From Atopsyche davidsoni (Eukaryota > Arthropoda > Insecta > Trichoptera > Hydrobiosidae): DNA of 64,000 bases. The stretch is taken from NCBI GenBank assembly GCA_022113835.1, contig JAILWY010000011.1, positions 7,870,501-7,934,500 of the forward strand. Reading direction: 5' to 3'. The notes under the pieces are model-generated. The model made no database searches. It worked only from the letters and a program-made list of their open reading frames with translations, and was not told the origin of the DNA. This document shows, in pieces, positions 24,153 through 35,717 of this stretch (its first letter is position 1; each line of letters opens with the position of its first letter). A program made the translations under genes and the position numbers.

Positions 24153-25129
24153 AGGTATATCGTTGAAATTGATACTTGGAAGAAAGATATGATGCAAGAA
24201 CAATTAACACCCTGATAAGAAATATTTGCAGCAAGAAAAAAGGTAAGTTTAATATTATTTTATGTTTAAAATACAATAAATTATAATATTCGGAGAAAAC
24301 AGGACAATATAATATATGATTAGCTATCGTATATCGTGCTTTAAATCGTGTTTTAAATTCAGGGCAGGGAGAAACAAAGATAATTAAAATTGGTAAATAT
24401 TAATAAAAATTACTTTTGAACAAATGTGCCGTTTTTGTCGACTTACACTTAACTCAGCTTATGCTAAGTTGCTTGTGTAAGAATCAAACTTAATGAAGCA
24501 AGTTAGAGTAGTGCTGTTTTATTTGTAACGTACTGTAAAAATAATATTGAGTAGCACAAACAATAAAAATCTCATGCAAATATTGCAGGTAAAATATATA
24601 TTTAATTAAAAGTACAGGTGTGTTTTTTTTGTCAATACCATTAACTTTGAGTCATCCTGTTTAAAGTGCGGTAGATATAAAAATGAAAGTCTATTTCAAT
24701 GTCATTTATCCGGTTCAGTATGAAGTGCTAGTATTTTCATAAAAAAATAATTAAAATAATTGTTCCTCGATATGCAAATAAAAAAAATCAGACAATTTTA
24801 CAGTTTAAGGAAATGCAATTTATAATTTTTATCGGCTAATATAAAATATGAAGGCAAAAATATATGAACAATATAAATCAAATTTAAATAGCACGGAAGA
24901 CAATTACACAAAAAAAATTAAACTAATACTTGTTAATTTTTACGTTGTGACGTTAAAATTTACCCAAGGTTAATAAGATGATTTCAGGATTTATAAATTA
25001 TTTAAAAAATATGAATAACCAAGTGGCTTGGAGATAACGAAAAATTTTGATCAAGAGGTCTATTATATAACATCTGAAGAAACCCTTGAACGTCGAAAAC
25101 GACAACATTGAAAAATATATTTTATGATT
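24153..25129. other. A+T-rich DNA, no gene
   Basis: Nothing recognised. Confidence 0.6.
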
Positions 25130-25415
25130 AGTGGTTGCGATAGTCGTGGAGGTATGGGTTCAAATCCCAGAAAAGCAATAAAAAAGCGTAGATTTTTCTC
25201 GTCGTTTCACGTCTGGATAGTGCATTAGATCACATCGGTTGCACGCGCGGCCCCGACTCCAGCTGATTGTGCTGAACTTGCCCCACATCTGGTTCTCCGT
25301 CCGTGACGCACGACTGCATCCTCTTCACACGGCTGCACTCCTGGCCGCCGAGCGACCCGTCAACGCTCGGGGTCGGGATCCTGGCACCCAACCCTGAAAA
25401 GCCCTTTAGATACAC
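25130..25415 (+). repeat. tRNA-derived SINE with TTTCTCGTCGTTTC core and G+C-rich tail
   Basis: A B-box-like GGGTTCAAATCCCAG (25156-25170) follows TTGCGATAGTCGTGGAGG, giving a tRNA-like head. The core GATTTTTCTCGTCGTTTCAC follows (25191-25210). A G+C-rich segment then runs to about 25415 and includes GCCGAGCGACCCG. The tail is open on both strands but is not a recognisable protein. Confidence 0.6.
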
Positions 25416-26141
25416 GGATATACCGATTCACTTGACAACAGGTGTGCTGGTCACGCAAACTCTACAGTTATGTTATCCGCAGTGGCGCTATAGACGAGCG
25501 AATTTTTAATCGTTATATGCATATGCGGAATCCTAAAAAAAAACCGACAACCTAAACGATATATATATACATATATAGCCGCAAAGAAATGGGCAGGTGG
25601 GTAAGCAATTGGAAGTGATTGCAGGTGTGTCTGAATTGATCCTGAATTTCCATATTTACATACATAAAAATAAAAAAATCTGAAAAGAGTGATTTTTCTT
25701 TGAACACGGAGGCAATAAATAAATTTAAATAATATATTGAATATTTTTAATTTAAATAATGTAAATATTATTACAATATAAATACTTTTTGTGATTTCTC
25801 ACATTTTCATTTATATTGACCGAACCAGTCACAAAAATAAAAATTTGCATAATAACAGAAAAAAACTTTCAATTTATTTTTATGATTTAATATGGGATTT
25901 GTAAAAGCTTAAATTACTTATTGCTTTACCCGGACTCGAGCGCAAAGCCTTGTTTTCACCGAGTATCAAATTATGGGGGAAGGGAAAATGGTGTCATTTT
26001 ACATTTAAAAAATATCAAATTTACAGGAAAACAGTTGATTGAGTTTGTACGTAATTGGGCGGTGCAAATCAGATTTCAATATAAACATTGATTGAATAAC
26101 TTCCAGGAATATTACGCCTATTCGCTCTGGCAAATATTATC

Positions 26142-26200
26142 GCTAGTGGTGGGCATAATCGGATGTACACCATCGTATAATCGATTTGTATTAATAATTC
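26142..26200 (+). repeat. TAGTGATGGGC-type MITE end, diverged
   Basis: It begins CTAGTGGTGGGCATAATCGG followed by ATCGTATAATCGATTTG, paralleling the copies at 18421 and 55307. Confidence 0.35.
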
Positions 26201-26312
26201 ATTCGCATTAAAAAAATAATTAGTTGGAAAATATTGGAAATTTCGCATATACAAAATTAAATATTAAAAATTAATTAAATATTAGAAAGAATAAATCAAA
26301 CTCAGTTTGATA

Positions 26313-26343
26313 ATGCCAACGTGAAAGATTGACGAAACCGGTC
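26313..26343 (+). ncRNA. Hammerhead-like motif, ACCGGT type, decayed stem
   Basis: It reads TTGATAATGCCAACGTGAAA, GATTGAC, then GAAACCGGTC. It corresponds to the - strand copy at 62465, where the stem is perfect. Downstream AACACGTGGAAAAATCAC also matches the flank of that copy. Confidence 0.45.
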
Positions 26344-27477
26344 ACCAATAAAAATTAACACGTGGAAAAATCACTGCAAGTATTTTATTCAAATATCATT
26401 AGTAAAAATATTTTAAAAAGTCAATACCGTTAGATACAAAATTTGAAATTTTATTAATTCATTATTAATTCTAGTACAAAAACTTTTTTTTATTTATTAA
26501 TTTTTTTTTGTAAAACCTGCTTAAAATAAAAGAGGCTAACTTAGATGTTAGTATGAATATCTAAGTATGTGAATTATGTTTGCTGTGGGTGTTATAGTTT
26601 GCATGATTTAAAAAAAATAGTTTATGATGCTCAGTGGCGTGCTGTAAGTCAAAAAATAACGCAAGCAGTAAAGTCCACACAATTTTTTCGTTTTATAACA
26701 AATGTCACGAAAACTATCACCACACTGTGTAATACATAATTTTAACGTTAATTAAAATGATTTTTTTGTATATATGCTTTATTGCTCTTATAGTCCGCAC
26801 TCTACTGATGATGCTCATTCCTGGTCATATCAGGTTGTTTAGATGATCAACATGTTTTAATGCCCAGTATGAGTCAGGTTTTGGGTTAAAATGTATAATA
26901 TATTTATATATATATAGTTCCCATCACTAGTTATCTCACAGCGTGACAGGCATCCTCCCCATCACGTGCGTCCATGACTTCTTACTTCTGGTTATGCTAA
27001 ACCATTACGCATTCATGTAAAGCAACGTACATTATCAATATCAGTGACGTAGTGTAAAAGTAGTCATGTTGATAATTCTAATCTGAGGCGGCCCCGCACG
27101 AGCCGCACGTTTATCGTCACCAATTTGTTTCAATAAAAAAAAATTATAATTATAATAAATAAGAGTAAAATTTTTTGCACGCATACGCAAATTATCGTGG
27201 GAAGATTTCAGAGGATTCAGATATTAATTGTTTTGTCTTAGATAAATAGGCCCGCAGAAAGTTTTATGAATGGGTTTTTTTTATACTTTATTTAGTGAAT
27301 TGTACTCGACAAAGAATATTATGTTGATAAAGAAGTATGATAAGAAAAAAATACAAAAGCTGAGAGCTGAGACTGAAGGAGAGAAATTTGTCAAAAATTC
27401 ATCATTTCTTTCTTAAAGAGAGGTAAATATATATGTATATATATATATATTTTTTAAAAATATATATTGCAAGTCGA

Positions 27478-27840
27478 AGCTTGGAAATTCAAGACAGCTA
27501 CTATGCGAAGACATGAAGCGTTTTAAATGTGGCTGTATAGGAGAATCTTTAAAACACCATAGATTGACCGCGTCACAAACGAAAGAGTCTTGCACAAGTG
27601 AACTCCTGACGTTGGTAAAAGAAGCGAAAGTTCCACTATTTAGGCCACATTTTACGTAAAAATAAATACAGCACCCTACAGCTGATTGTCTAAGGAAAAA
27701 TCGATGGAAAAAGGGGCATTAGAAGGAGGATGTTTACGTGGATGGGGAATCTGCGCCAGTGGCTGGAGGTCGGATGTGCGGCCGAATGTTCGATGAAATG
27801 GTCATAAAAATCCTATGAGGAGAGGCACCAGAAGAAGAAG
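27478..27840 (+). pseudogene. Non-LTR retrotransposon reverse-transcriptase 3' end
   Basis: Read across stops and frameshifts it gives EAF*MWLYRRIFKTP*, then DRVTNERVLHK, then LLTLVK, KRKFHYLGHILRKNKYS, TLQLIV*GKIDGKRG, RRRMFTWMGNLRQWLEVG and CAAECSM. This is the order at the C-terminal end of endonuclease/reverse-transcriptase proteins of insect non-LTR elements (F.MW.YRRI, TNE.VL, R...Y.GH..R, L.L...GKI.GKRG.GRR, SWL.NLR.W). It ends in a short tail with GAGGAGAGGCACC and AGAAGAAGAAG. It is dead through stops and frameshifts. Confidence 0.8.
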
Positions 27841-27918
27841 ACATATATATATATCTATATATATATATATATAGGATAAATCTATATATATATATATATA
27901 TATATATAGATTTATCCC
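27841..27918. repeat. TA-rich palindrome after a non-LTR tail
   Basis: GGATAAATCTATA, a TA run, and TAGATTTATCC form a perfect palindrome (27873-27918), preceded by another TA run. It begins right after the GAAGAAGAAG tail of the reverse-transcriptase fragment, so it may have grown from the retroposon end. Confidence 0.8.
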
Positions 27919-29110
27919 TCTTCCGACGTGTCTTCATCCACCCTGAATGATTGATTATCCGCTGTCTGTTAATATAAATCTTAGGGACATACTGCTGGCT
28001 TACATCGGTCATACTTTTTTTTGTAATTAATACGATAATTTTTAATAGTATTTTTTAAATACTTCTACTTGGTTAAAAAAAGCGCTTTCGCCTTTCGTCG
28101 GATTAAATAAACTGCTGACCGATGCACGTCTTTATCAATTATGACAGCCGTTACATAATAAATATGAATTTATTAATTCAACAATTGAAGCCAGCCTGCA
28201 AACTGCAAGCAAATAAATATAATATTATTAGTACAGTTTATTGGAATTTTTAATATATAACTGTTATAAATTATCTTTTTTATACGCTATTAGAAATATA
28301 ATCCGTCGCACACGTCCCTGGCATATGATCGGAATAGGTCATGTCTCGTGTGTTATTAGTTGAAATACTAGTTTTTGCTTCGATTATTAATCTGCATTGA
28401 TTGGAATCATTTCTTATTGACTAACCTTTTAGGTTAAAATAACATATTGATTAAAATATAAATCTCAAAAGTACAATTTTTCCACTTATAATACCTTTAC
28501 TAAAGTCAAGGGCCACAAGCAAGAAACTACACTTATAATGTAAGATATTTTATTTTTTTATGGTACTACTACTACAAGGAAAAGGAGACAAAATACACAA
28601 ACTTATATAATATATATTTATATATATATATATTTTTTTTCTTCTGCTGTATCATAAAATAGTAATAAAAAGTGTCATGTCCCTTAATACTGTAAATAGA
28701 CTTTTGAATTATCATGAAGCCTTGCATACATAGCATGCCCTCAACTCAAAACTATTTTTTTATATGAATATGCATTGAAAAGTAGTCTACTTATAACATA
28801 TATAATGAATTTATAAAAAAAAAAAAAAAGCAACGTGTCTGACAGCAATAATTATTTTCTCTCACGTTTTTGCATTCCAAAACAAATTATACATTCTTCG
28901 ACAGACGCTGCATTAAAAAGTCGTTTTCTTTGATCATGCATTGCCACAATGTCCATAGTTTCGTGTTCGTGCTTGCTTCATCATCAAGCCGGCCGATGTC
29001 GGTCAACGGCTGGATAAAAGTCTCTTGATTGATAAAGCATGTCCGTCGTGGTAATGCACTTGGGCAAAAAAAAAAAACGTTAAGTGTTAATCCCACTTGT
29101 TTCTATTTGA
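27919..29110. other. A+T-rich DNA, one unrecognised frame
   Basis: A 69-codon - strand frame at 28887-29096 contains FIQPLTDIGRLDDEASTN and LWTLWQCMIKENDF, which looks protein-like but is not recognised. The rest is A+T-rich without features. Confidence 0.4.
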
Positions 29111-29146
29111 GACTGCTAGTTTCGCCAACAAGGTTGGCATCTTCAG
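29111..29146 (-). ncRNA. Hammerhead-like motif, canonical CTGAAGA core
   Basis: The - strand reads CTGAAGAT, GCCAAC, CTT, GTTGGC, GAAAC. Stem II is a perfect six-pair hairpin directly before GAAA. The stem III part reads TAGCAGTC, an insertion of CA relative to ACTAGTC. It faces away from the + strand copy at 29807. Confidence 0.55.
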
Positions 29147-29806
29147 GCAGGCACTAGGTTTGTCAATGAATCTAATATTCCTGATGCGAGATTCTCACTG
29201 TGACTGTTTTAAATAATAATAATTTTAGCACGTTGCAGCGTTGTACCAGTCAATGATCATTCATGCCAATTGAACTATTGTGATACTTTATCATCGGCAT
29301 TAAAGAGTCTATTAAAATGTTTCTTAATATAACACATAGTTGCTATTATATTCAGATAGTCTATACATGCATTTAACAATGAGGAAAATCCGAAATAATT
29401 TTATAAAAAATGGTAAACGTGTATTGGTATAAAATGCGGAATTATTGAATAATCAATAACATTTAAACGTTAAGCGTATATTTTGTTTTCATTTATCGGT
29501 TTTGTTTGATCCTTTGATGATATAATAAAACATAGTGTATTGCACCTGTGTATTGAAAAACCTGCCGGATAAACAATTTTTACACGCGTCATCACATTTC
29601 AGATTGTTTGTATTAAAACAACTTCAAAAACACATTGAGCTGAATTACAATATTAATTAGTGACGACTTCGTGAGAATTTCACATTTAAAAAAAAATAAT
29701 AAAACACGTGTAAAATTAAATAATTTTTATTTAAAATTTTGCATTTGCGAATTATATGAGAAAATTCCTCGGCATTTTTGTGTGAATTGATCTTCGCGAA
29801 TCTCTG

Positions 29807-29838
29807 CTTGAAGATGCCAACCATTGGCGAAACCGGTC
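29807..29838 (+). ncRNA. Hammerhead-like motif, ACCGGT type
   Basis: It reads CTTGAAGAT, GCCAA, CCA, TTGGC, GAAACCGGTC. Five perfect pairs form stem II immediately before GAAA, and ACCGGT is palindromic. Confidence 0.55.
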
Positions 29839-31464
29839 ACATCAAAATATAAAACTGAGAAAAACACGAAAATATGTCAGTGGCGTGCCGTTAGTCCAAA
29901 ATCAAGGCATGCTGCTTTGTTTATTGAATATAAATGAGCCTAGTAATATATGCAAAATACTTAATACATTATTTTGTATTTTAGAATATATGTTAAGGCA
30001 AGCAATGCTTCAATACTTGCTAATACTTTAATGCTGATATACGTACGGATAAGTACTCGTAATCATTATCAAGTTATCGCGTAGATTATTTATTATATTT
30101 AATAATTGCACGAAGATATATGAAATTCCGTTTTACGCAAAAACTTCCTTTGATTGAGTGTAAATATTGAACATCGACGATCATTTTGAAAATTGCATAT
30201 TTTATAAACTCGTGGAAAAATACATGCTTTGCTAGGATGTTATGAAATAGCAGAGAATCCAGATGGATGAGTTGGGGCGATGACACACATGCTCAGAGTA
30301 TGTGTGTTTGGCATGCAATGTGCGCAAGGCTTAATGGGAATGCGGTTAATTTCTGAAACCAATTCGGTAATGAAGTAGTGGACTTGGAATTATTGTGGTG
30401 GGATGTTCTGGAATTACCAGTTGGAGTAATACTATTGGGCAGCAGCAATACTCTGATCCTTCATGGGGTGTAGAAGGACCCACTTTACGTTTTACCATAA
30501 GAAAACCATGTACAATCAATATGTGCAATGAGATGGTCAACGGAAGCGCAAAAGGGGCATGACTATGTTTTTTTTGTTGTTAACAACATATGCCAGGGTT
30601 TTCAAGACTTAATATATAAATATACAGTGTTTAGTACATTGCATGACTTCACCGCGCGCCAATGCTGTAAAGTTTCTCAGAATATGTAAGAAACGCCATT
30701 TTCTGTTATTAAACCAACAATGTGTATAATTAACATAAAAACTAAAACATATGAATTCAATACCAAATGAATGTCATATAAACTTGTTTATGTAAATAAA
30801 AAAAAAATACCAATGCAATCATCGGTAATTATTCATTCGGATTTATTATATATAATTAGTGATTAATTTATATATATATATCTTTATTGCCTATTTCAAC
30901 AAGTTTTTGCTTTAATTTATTAAATCATATTTTCATCTGAAACTTATATTAATAAAAAATAATATATTTATCAATAAAATAAATATAACTTCATAAGTGC
31001 ATCCGACGCATTGCACGTGTTCCAATTTCAAACATTCAAAATAAGAAATCTCAATCCGAACGGGAAGTTCGATATTTAAAATCGCGAAACGGAAATGTCC
31101 GGTTGAGTGTAATTCTAAAATGGAGCATTCTGAGAGAGTCCAGAGCGATTTGAGTTTTCCTTGCTCTACTTACGATAATGGACTCGCCAATCAAATCATA
31201 GGATGAACTTTAAAAAATAATTAATTAAATTACAAGATTATTTAATTATATTTTAGTAAATCTTGATACGGTATACGACTATCCCCTTATCCTGCGCGTA
31301 AGTTGTGGGGCTTACAAGGTGTGGCTTAGGTGGTACCGTATATTGATTTCTATATTTTCGTCATTGAGTTTATTGTAGGGAAAAATATATGTAAAACCCC
31401 TTTTTTTGTTATATTGTACAATAAATTATTGATAATGAGGATCACCCTCTGTGCTATCACATAT
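29839..31464. other. A+T-rich DNA, no gene
   Basis: It starts with CAGTGGCGTGCCGTTAGTCC at 29878, a possible MITE end, and holds the body-type repeat at 30363. Nothing else was recognised. Confidence 0.55.
30363..30560 (+). repeat. Body-type repeat with non-LTR tail
   Basis: It contains CGGTAATGAAGTAGTGGACT, TATTGGGCAGCAGCAATACT, GTGTAGAAGGACCC, AAGAAAACCATG and GAGATGGTCAACG. The tail after that is diverged and lacks GAAGAAG. Confidence 0.5.
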
Positions 31465-31720
31465 TCTTCTTCAAGTGCATCTCCTCACAGGAAGTTCGTG
31501 ATCCGCATCCGCAAATTCCGCATCCACATCTCTTTCCAATGCCTCGTTTTCCTTGGACTTTTCTCTGGAAAATCAGCTGATTTGGTATTTCTAAATATAT
31601 AGCCAAAACCTTGCGCTTATTTATCATCGTCAGGAATCGTCAAGACTCTCTCGTTTGTGACGCGGTAAACCCACGGTATTTAAATATTCTCCTATAAAGA
31701 CACATTATGTCACAAATACA
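31465..31720 (-). pseudogene. Non-LTR retrotransposon reverse-transcriptase 3' end
   Basis: On the - strand the pieces read MCLYRRIFK, YRVTNERVLTIPDDDK, then QGKRGIGKR. They align with the copy at 27478-27840 and keep the same order and 3' tail (GAGGAGATGCACTTGAAGAAG). The intervening segment is shortened and frameshifted. Confidence 0.65.
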
Positions 31721-31771
31721 TATCGTAAGAGTGACAATGTATTTCACAATCGTATTTCTTTATAGAGAATA

Positions 31772-32079
31772 GTTTTGATGACGATTTTTAAAATAAGGAC
31801 AAAAATTGATCACGAATTGAAACAAAAACAAACATGAGTACGATTTAAAATAAGAACAATTTTTGATAACGATTTCAAAAAAAGAACAAACATTATTCTA
31901 GATTTGAAAAAAACAAACATGATCACAGTTTAAAAAAGGACAATGTTTGATCACGACTTAAAAAAAGAACAAAATTTTTCATGGTTTAAAATTTAAAAAA
32001 AAACAAACAAGGTTTCAAAACTAATAAAATTAATTACGATTTGAAAAAAGAACAATTTTTGATCACGATTTGAAATGAA
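31772..32079 (+). repeat. Diverged minisatellite, same unit as 16.0 kb
   Basis: Repeated TTTTTGATCACGATTTG-like and AAAAAAGAACAA words occur at irregular spacing. Similar length and the same orientation as 16027-16331, but far more diverged. Confidence 0.7.
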
Positions 32080-32289
32080 ACAATATATTCTATTTAAATA
32101 GTCAGTTTTTGAGAATTTTTCCGCATTTATTTTCATTAATATTTCAAAGTCGCGGTTATGAGGGCATCGTCAGTTTTAGCGTCGGAATATTACAAAAGAA
32201 AAACCACGGCATAACACCCAAGAAACAAACAACGAACATATTAATATTCATTATATTAACAAACAAAAAAACACGCCTAAATCCGTATG

Positions 32290-32425
32290 TAATATTTACT
32301 TTAGAATGTATAAACCATGGGATTAGTCAACAGGTGATAATTAAAAATCGTAAAATTCACAAGAAAAAAAGCAACTCAATATAAACACCAGGGGTGGCCA
32401 ACCGTTTTGATCAACTCGTGTATTT
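32290..32425 (+). repeat. Dispersed repeat with hAT-like CAGGGGTGGCCAACC end, second copy
   Basis: Homologous to 16923-17062 in the opposite orientation: shared CAACAGGTGATAATT-like block, TCAATATAAACACCAGG, and GTGGCCAACCG followed by GATCAACTCGTGTA. No matching opposite end with duplication was found downstream. Confidence 0.45.
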
Positions 32426-32778
32426 TTTATTTCAAATAATGTAAATACTTTACTCCATTATTATATCAAGATATGCTATAAGCGCATTTCAGTATAGTTA
32501 AAAATACTTCGATAAATATATATATACGAAAACAAAAATTCATAATTGTAGAATTAATCTTTAGAATATGTTATTTACAAACGTGTGTTCATTATCATTA
32601 TTAAAAATCGCATGTACAGTAGTCACTAAGATAATGTAATAAGTTAAGTGTTCCTGACTAATCGGAGACTTTACACAATTATATATTAGTTGTATAGAAT
32701 ATATCATTAATCAGAAGCCTTAATCATAGTCCTCTATTTTCTAATTATATAATGAACAGTTTATGAAACCTCATTGTG

Positions 32779-32797
32779 CTTGAAGGTGAAACTGGTC
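32779..32797 (+). repeat. Hammerhead-like motif lacking stem II
   Basis: It reads CTTGAAGGTGAAACTGGTC. The core box and GAAAC...GTC are fused with stem II deleted. The palindrome is broken to ACTGGT. It is probably a dead copy. Confidence 0.4.
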
Positions 32798-33019
32798 GCA
32801 GCAAAAATTGAAAATTGAAAACAGCACGTATTTTTTTAATGTGCAATTAGATTGATTCTGTTAATCATTGCCCCTCTATCTGTTCATTGTAAATAGTTAA
32901 CGAAGACTCACTAACGCGATAAAAATAAAAAGTTGAAACAACACTGGAAAACATTAGTAACTCCCATGCTAGCTTCTTTTTAATTTTTTTTTTTACCTTG
33001 TGAGGTCTTTAAGGGTCTA

Positions 33020-33425
33020 AGTCCCATAATCGAGTTTTTTGGATCATTTTCTAGTCCGTTTTGCGAAAAATCGACTGCACCTATCAAAAATATTTAAATG
33101 CAAAAAGTTTGATACATCCTTTCTTCCGAACACAATATATATTTTTATTTCTTATAAATTTACTATTAATATGATAAATATATGTTTTTCCGATTGAAGT
33201 GTAGGAATTTGGAAATTCTTCCGGTACATTTTCCAAGAATCCTAAACATTTAAAAGCTTTTTTTTTTTCAATTGTTATTAAAAGATTAAATATAAACCAT
33301 GTGCGTCTTATTAATTTAAAAATTAAAAAAAAAAAAATCTTTAACAAACTTTGGTTTTGAAAAGTCGTCATTTTATCCAATTTTTCATCACCTTCAAGAT
33401 TTTCTTTTACCCTAAAAAAGGACGT
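33020..33425 (+). repeat. Dispersed 0.4-kb repeat, copy 1
   Basis: Shared with 52528-52922 in the same orientation: CCCATAATCGA, TCGACTGCACC / TCTACTGCACC, AAAAAGTTTGATACAT / AAAAAGTTAGATACAT, GTCATTTTATCCAATTTTTC, AAGGACGTT. I estimate roughly 70% identity by eye. It is A+T-rich, with no ORF conserved between copies. Confidence 0.7.
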
Positions 33426-34929
33426 TAATTAAATAATAAAAAATAGATAAATATAATGTATAGTTTTCTCAATACTCTGTAAAAAAATCAACTTTCGATA
33501 TAGTAAAATAAAGTGACAATTAAATTAATTAAATGACACGATTTCGCCAGGTAATGGACTGGATAGGAGCAAACAAAGGCTGGGAGCAACTGCCTTAACT
33601 AAAAAGCATGTCAAACTGTGGTCGAATGGTTGCGCAGCCCTGACTGCTTTCGTAGAATTACTTGCGTACTTTTAATGTATAGTTAATAGACAAATCGCAT
33701 GCTATCTGGACGTTCAATACTTGAACAATGAGCCTTATTTGACATTGAACCTCGTCACGTTCTTGTACTATCTTGTTCGTAGCAATGATAAGAAACATGA
33801 CGACCCAAATCATGTGAAGTGCTAATCGGTATATTTATAAAAGTAAATCCAGCAATAGCCGTTGTATTTACACCCAAAGACTGATCCATTTGAACAGTGA
33901 TCACAAAACTGTTAAATACGACGCATGAATAGTAATTAAACGTTATTTCACAAATTAAGCATAGTAATCACTATTCTGTAAAAGCGAGATGCGAGTCCGT
34001 TTGTTCAAATACATGTATAAATTATATTAAGTATCTATAAAAGTGCATTATAAACGCTTATAATCATTTTACTAATTCATCAAAGGAAATTTGCATGACA
34101 AGATTTTAAATTCATTGCATATCATTATATGTAAATGCTTTACACACACACATGCTTATTTATATATAATATATTTTTATATAATATATTTATATATGAA
34201 CGTGAGCGACGATAATAGTCTGTAACAATAAGATCTAGTAATGGATGTAGTAGACTCTTGGAGATGGATGATGAGATGCTGCAGGAGCTTTTTCTGGAGA
34301 CAAAGACGAACGAGACACTCTCTGTCTCTTGGACGAATCGTATCGGTCCTTATTGGAATAAATCAATGCACACAAGCAGTGGCGTACCTTTAGATTTTCA
34401 TAAAAAATTGACGCCACTGCTCATACACCTCTTGACGTTTTTAAATTCCCTAGACTCCTTGCATGCTAATAGGGAAATTTCTTACGCCATAAAAAAAAAT
34501 TGCTTTTGTATTTCCAGTACCCAGACCATAAATATATCTTGAAATATATAAATAACCAAACTGGGAATTCAATCCAGATTGAAAAGACCATTCGATCGAT
34601 TTTCAATGAAATAATAATCTCATTCATCATCCACTCTCGCAATGATTACTCAGACTATTCAAGTATTAAATCACTCTTTAACTTATTCATCGCGTATTCA
34701 TGGCTTAAAAGCAAGCTCTTTGTCCCGATATACCTTCCGCTTTCAATAAAGAATTAATAAATATACTATATTTCCATAAATAATTTTCCTACAAAATGCT
34801 ATAAAAAATATGTACATTTTCCTTTGCTTGATCGACAACACCCAAAGACGCACTACCATGCATAAATTTAATAAATTAGATATTATATTTATGATAATGC
34901 TTGTTGGTATACACTATACAGTAATAATA
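33426..34929. other. A+T-rich DNA, no gene
   Basis: GCAGTGGCGTACCTTTAG at 34377 and GACGCCACTGCTC at 34410 face each other as a very short inverted pair. No gene seen. Confidence 0.5.
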
Positions 34930-34969
34930 TTTTGATTAAAATAATACGTAGTGCTTTATTTTTTGACGC

Positions 34970-35008
34970 GACTAGTTTCACCAACATCGGCATGTTGGCA
35001 TCTTCAAG
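34970..35008 (-). ncRNA. Hammerhead-like motif, ACTAGT type, left member of an inverted pair
   Basis: The - strand reads CTTGAAGAT, GCCAACAT, GCCG, ATGTTGGT, GAAACTAGTC, GCGTC. Stem II has eight pairs including one G-U. Together with 35265-35295 it bounds a 0.4-kb element. Confidence 0.6.
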
Positions 35009-35264
35009 GAAAGCGAGGTTTCGTACAAATGAGCAAATGACAAAGTGTTCAGTGAGAGGCAATTAATGTCAGAAGTAATGAGTTTAATTTTTATGACTTC
35101 TATATAATGCAAATGAATTCGTTTTTAATCATTGCCTCTCTCTTTGGCACTACGAATAAAAATAGGAATTGTAAATTGTATTAGTCAAGAGAATTTAATT
35201 CACCGGGGAATTAAATCACTTATGATAATCATTGCCTCTGCTCGTTTGGAAATAGTCAACTATG

Positions 35265-35295
35265 CTTGAGGATGCGAATGTCCGCGAAACTAGTC
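35265..35295 (+). ncRNA. Hammerhead-like motif, ACTAGT type, right member of an inverted pair
   Basis: It reads ATGCTTGAGGAT, GCG, AATGTC, CGC, GAAACTAGTC, GCGTC. Stem II is three pairs. The bases ATGC before the core can pair with GCGT after the cleavage site, giving a possible four-pair stem I. Confidence 0.55.
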
Positions 35296-35647
35296 GCGTC
35301 AAAAATTAAGTATAAATTATTTTAATAAAATTTAATATATATATATTTCTTAGTGTTTATTTTAATATCAATCAAATCGGACGTGGAATTAATGCTGTGT
35401 TGTTTTGGCCGTCGTCTTGGCTGTGTTTGTTCGAGATAATCCGATGCGTGAGTCTGACACGCTTTATTGGAAAAACACGCGAGACGGAGTTGCCGCATTT
35501 GAAATTCTAATTTGAACATAAATTACGATGTCTACGCATAGGCAATAGGAACCACTCGGGGAGGCTCCCCTGCAGAGAACAAGCCTTATTCACATAGTAT
35601 ACAGGGTGAGTCGAAACGCAGCACTGCACTGTATATATACTTTCCCA

Positions 35648-35717
35648 AAGAGAACACTGAGATGGTAACCAAATTTAAGAATCAAAGACGATAAGAGGCA
35701 CTCGAAGAAGAAGAAAA
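35648..35717 (+). repeat. Non-LTR-type 3' tail fragment
   Basis: It reads GAACACTGAGATGGTAACCA, then GATAAGAGGCACTCGAAGAA and GAAG. Only the last 70 bases of the family are present. Confidence 0.5.

Larger units (their letters stand above)
25416..27477. other. A+T-rich DNA with a few MITE ends, no gene
   Basis: It holds the repeat word CGTTATATGCATATGCGGAA (25511), the MITE end at 26142, the motif at 26313, and CAGTGGCGTGCTGTAAGTCA at 26632, a family shared with 1371 and 29878. No gene seen. Confidence 0.55.
34930..35333. mobile_element. Short element bounded by inverted hammerhead-like motifs
   Basis: The left end contains TTTTGATTAAAATAAT, then TTTTTTGACGCGACTAGTTT. The right end is its approximate inverse, CGAAACTAGTCGCGTCAAAA followed by AAATTATTTTAATAAAA. 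The inverted repeats are about 45 bp with small gaps. The interior carries no ORF but has the word AATCATTGCCTCT twice. This looks like a non-autonomous derivative of a Penelope-like element; no reverse transcriptase is present. Confidence 0.5.
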
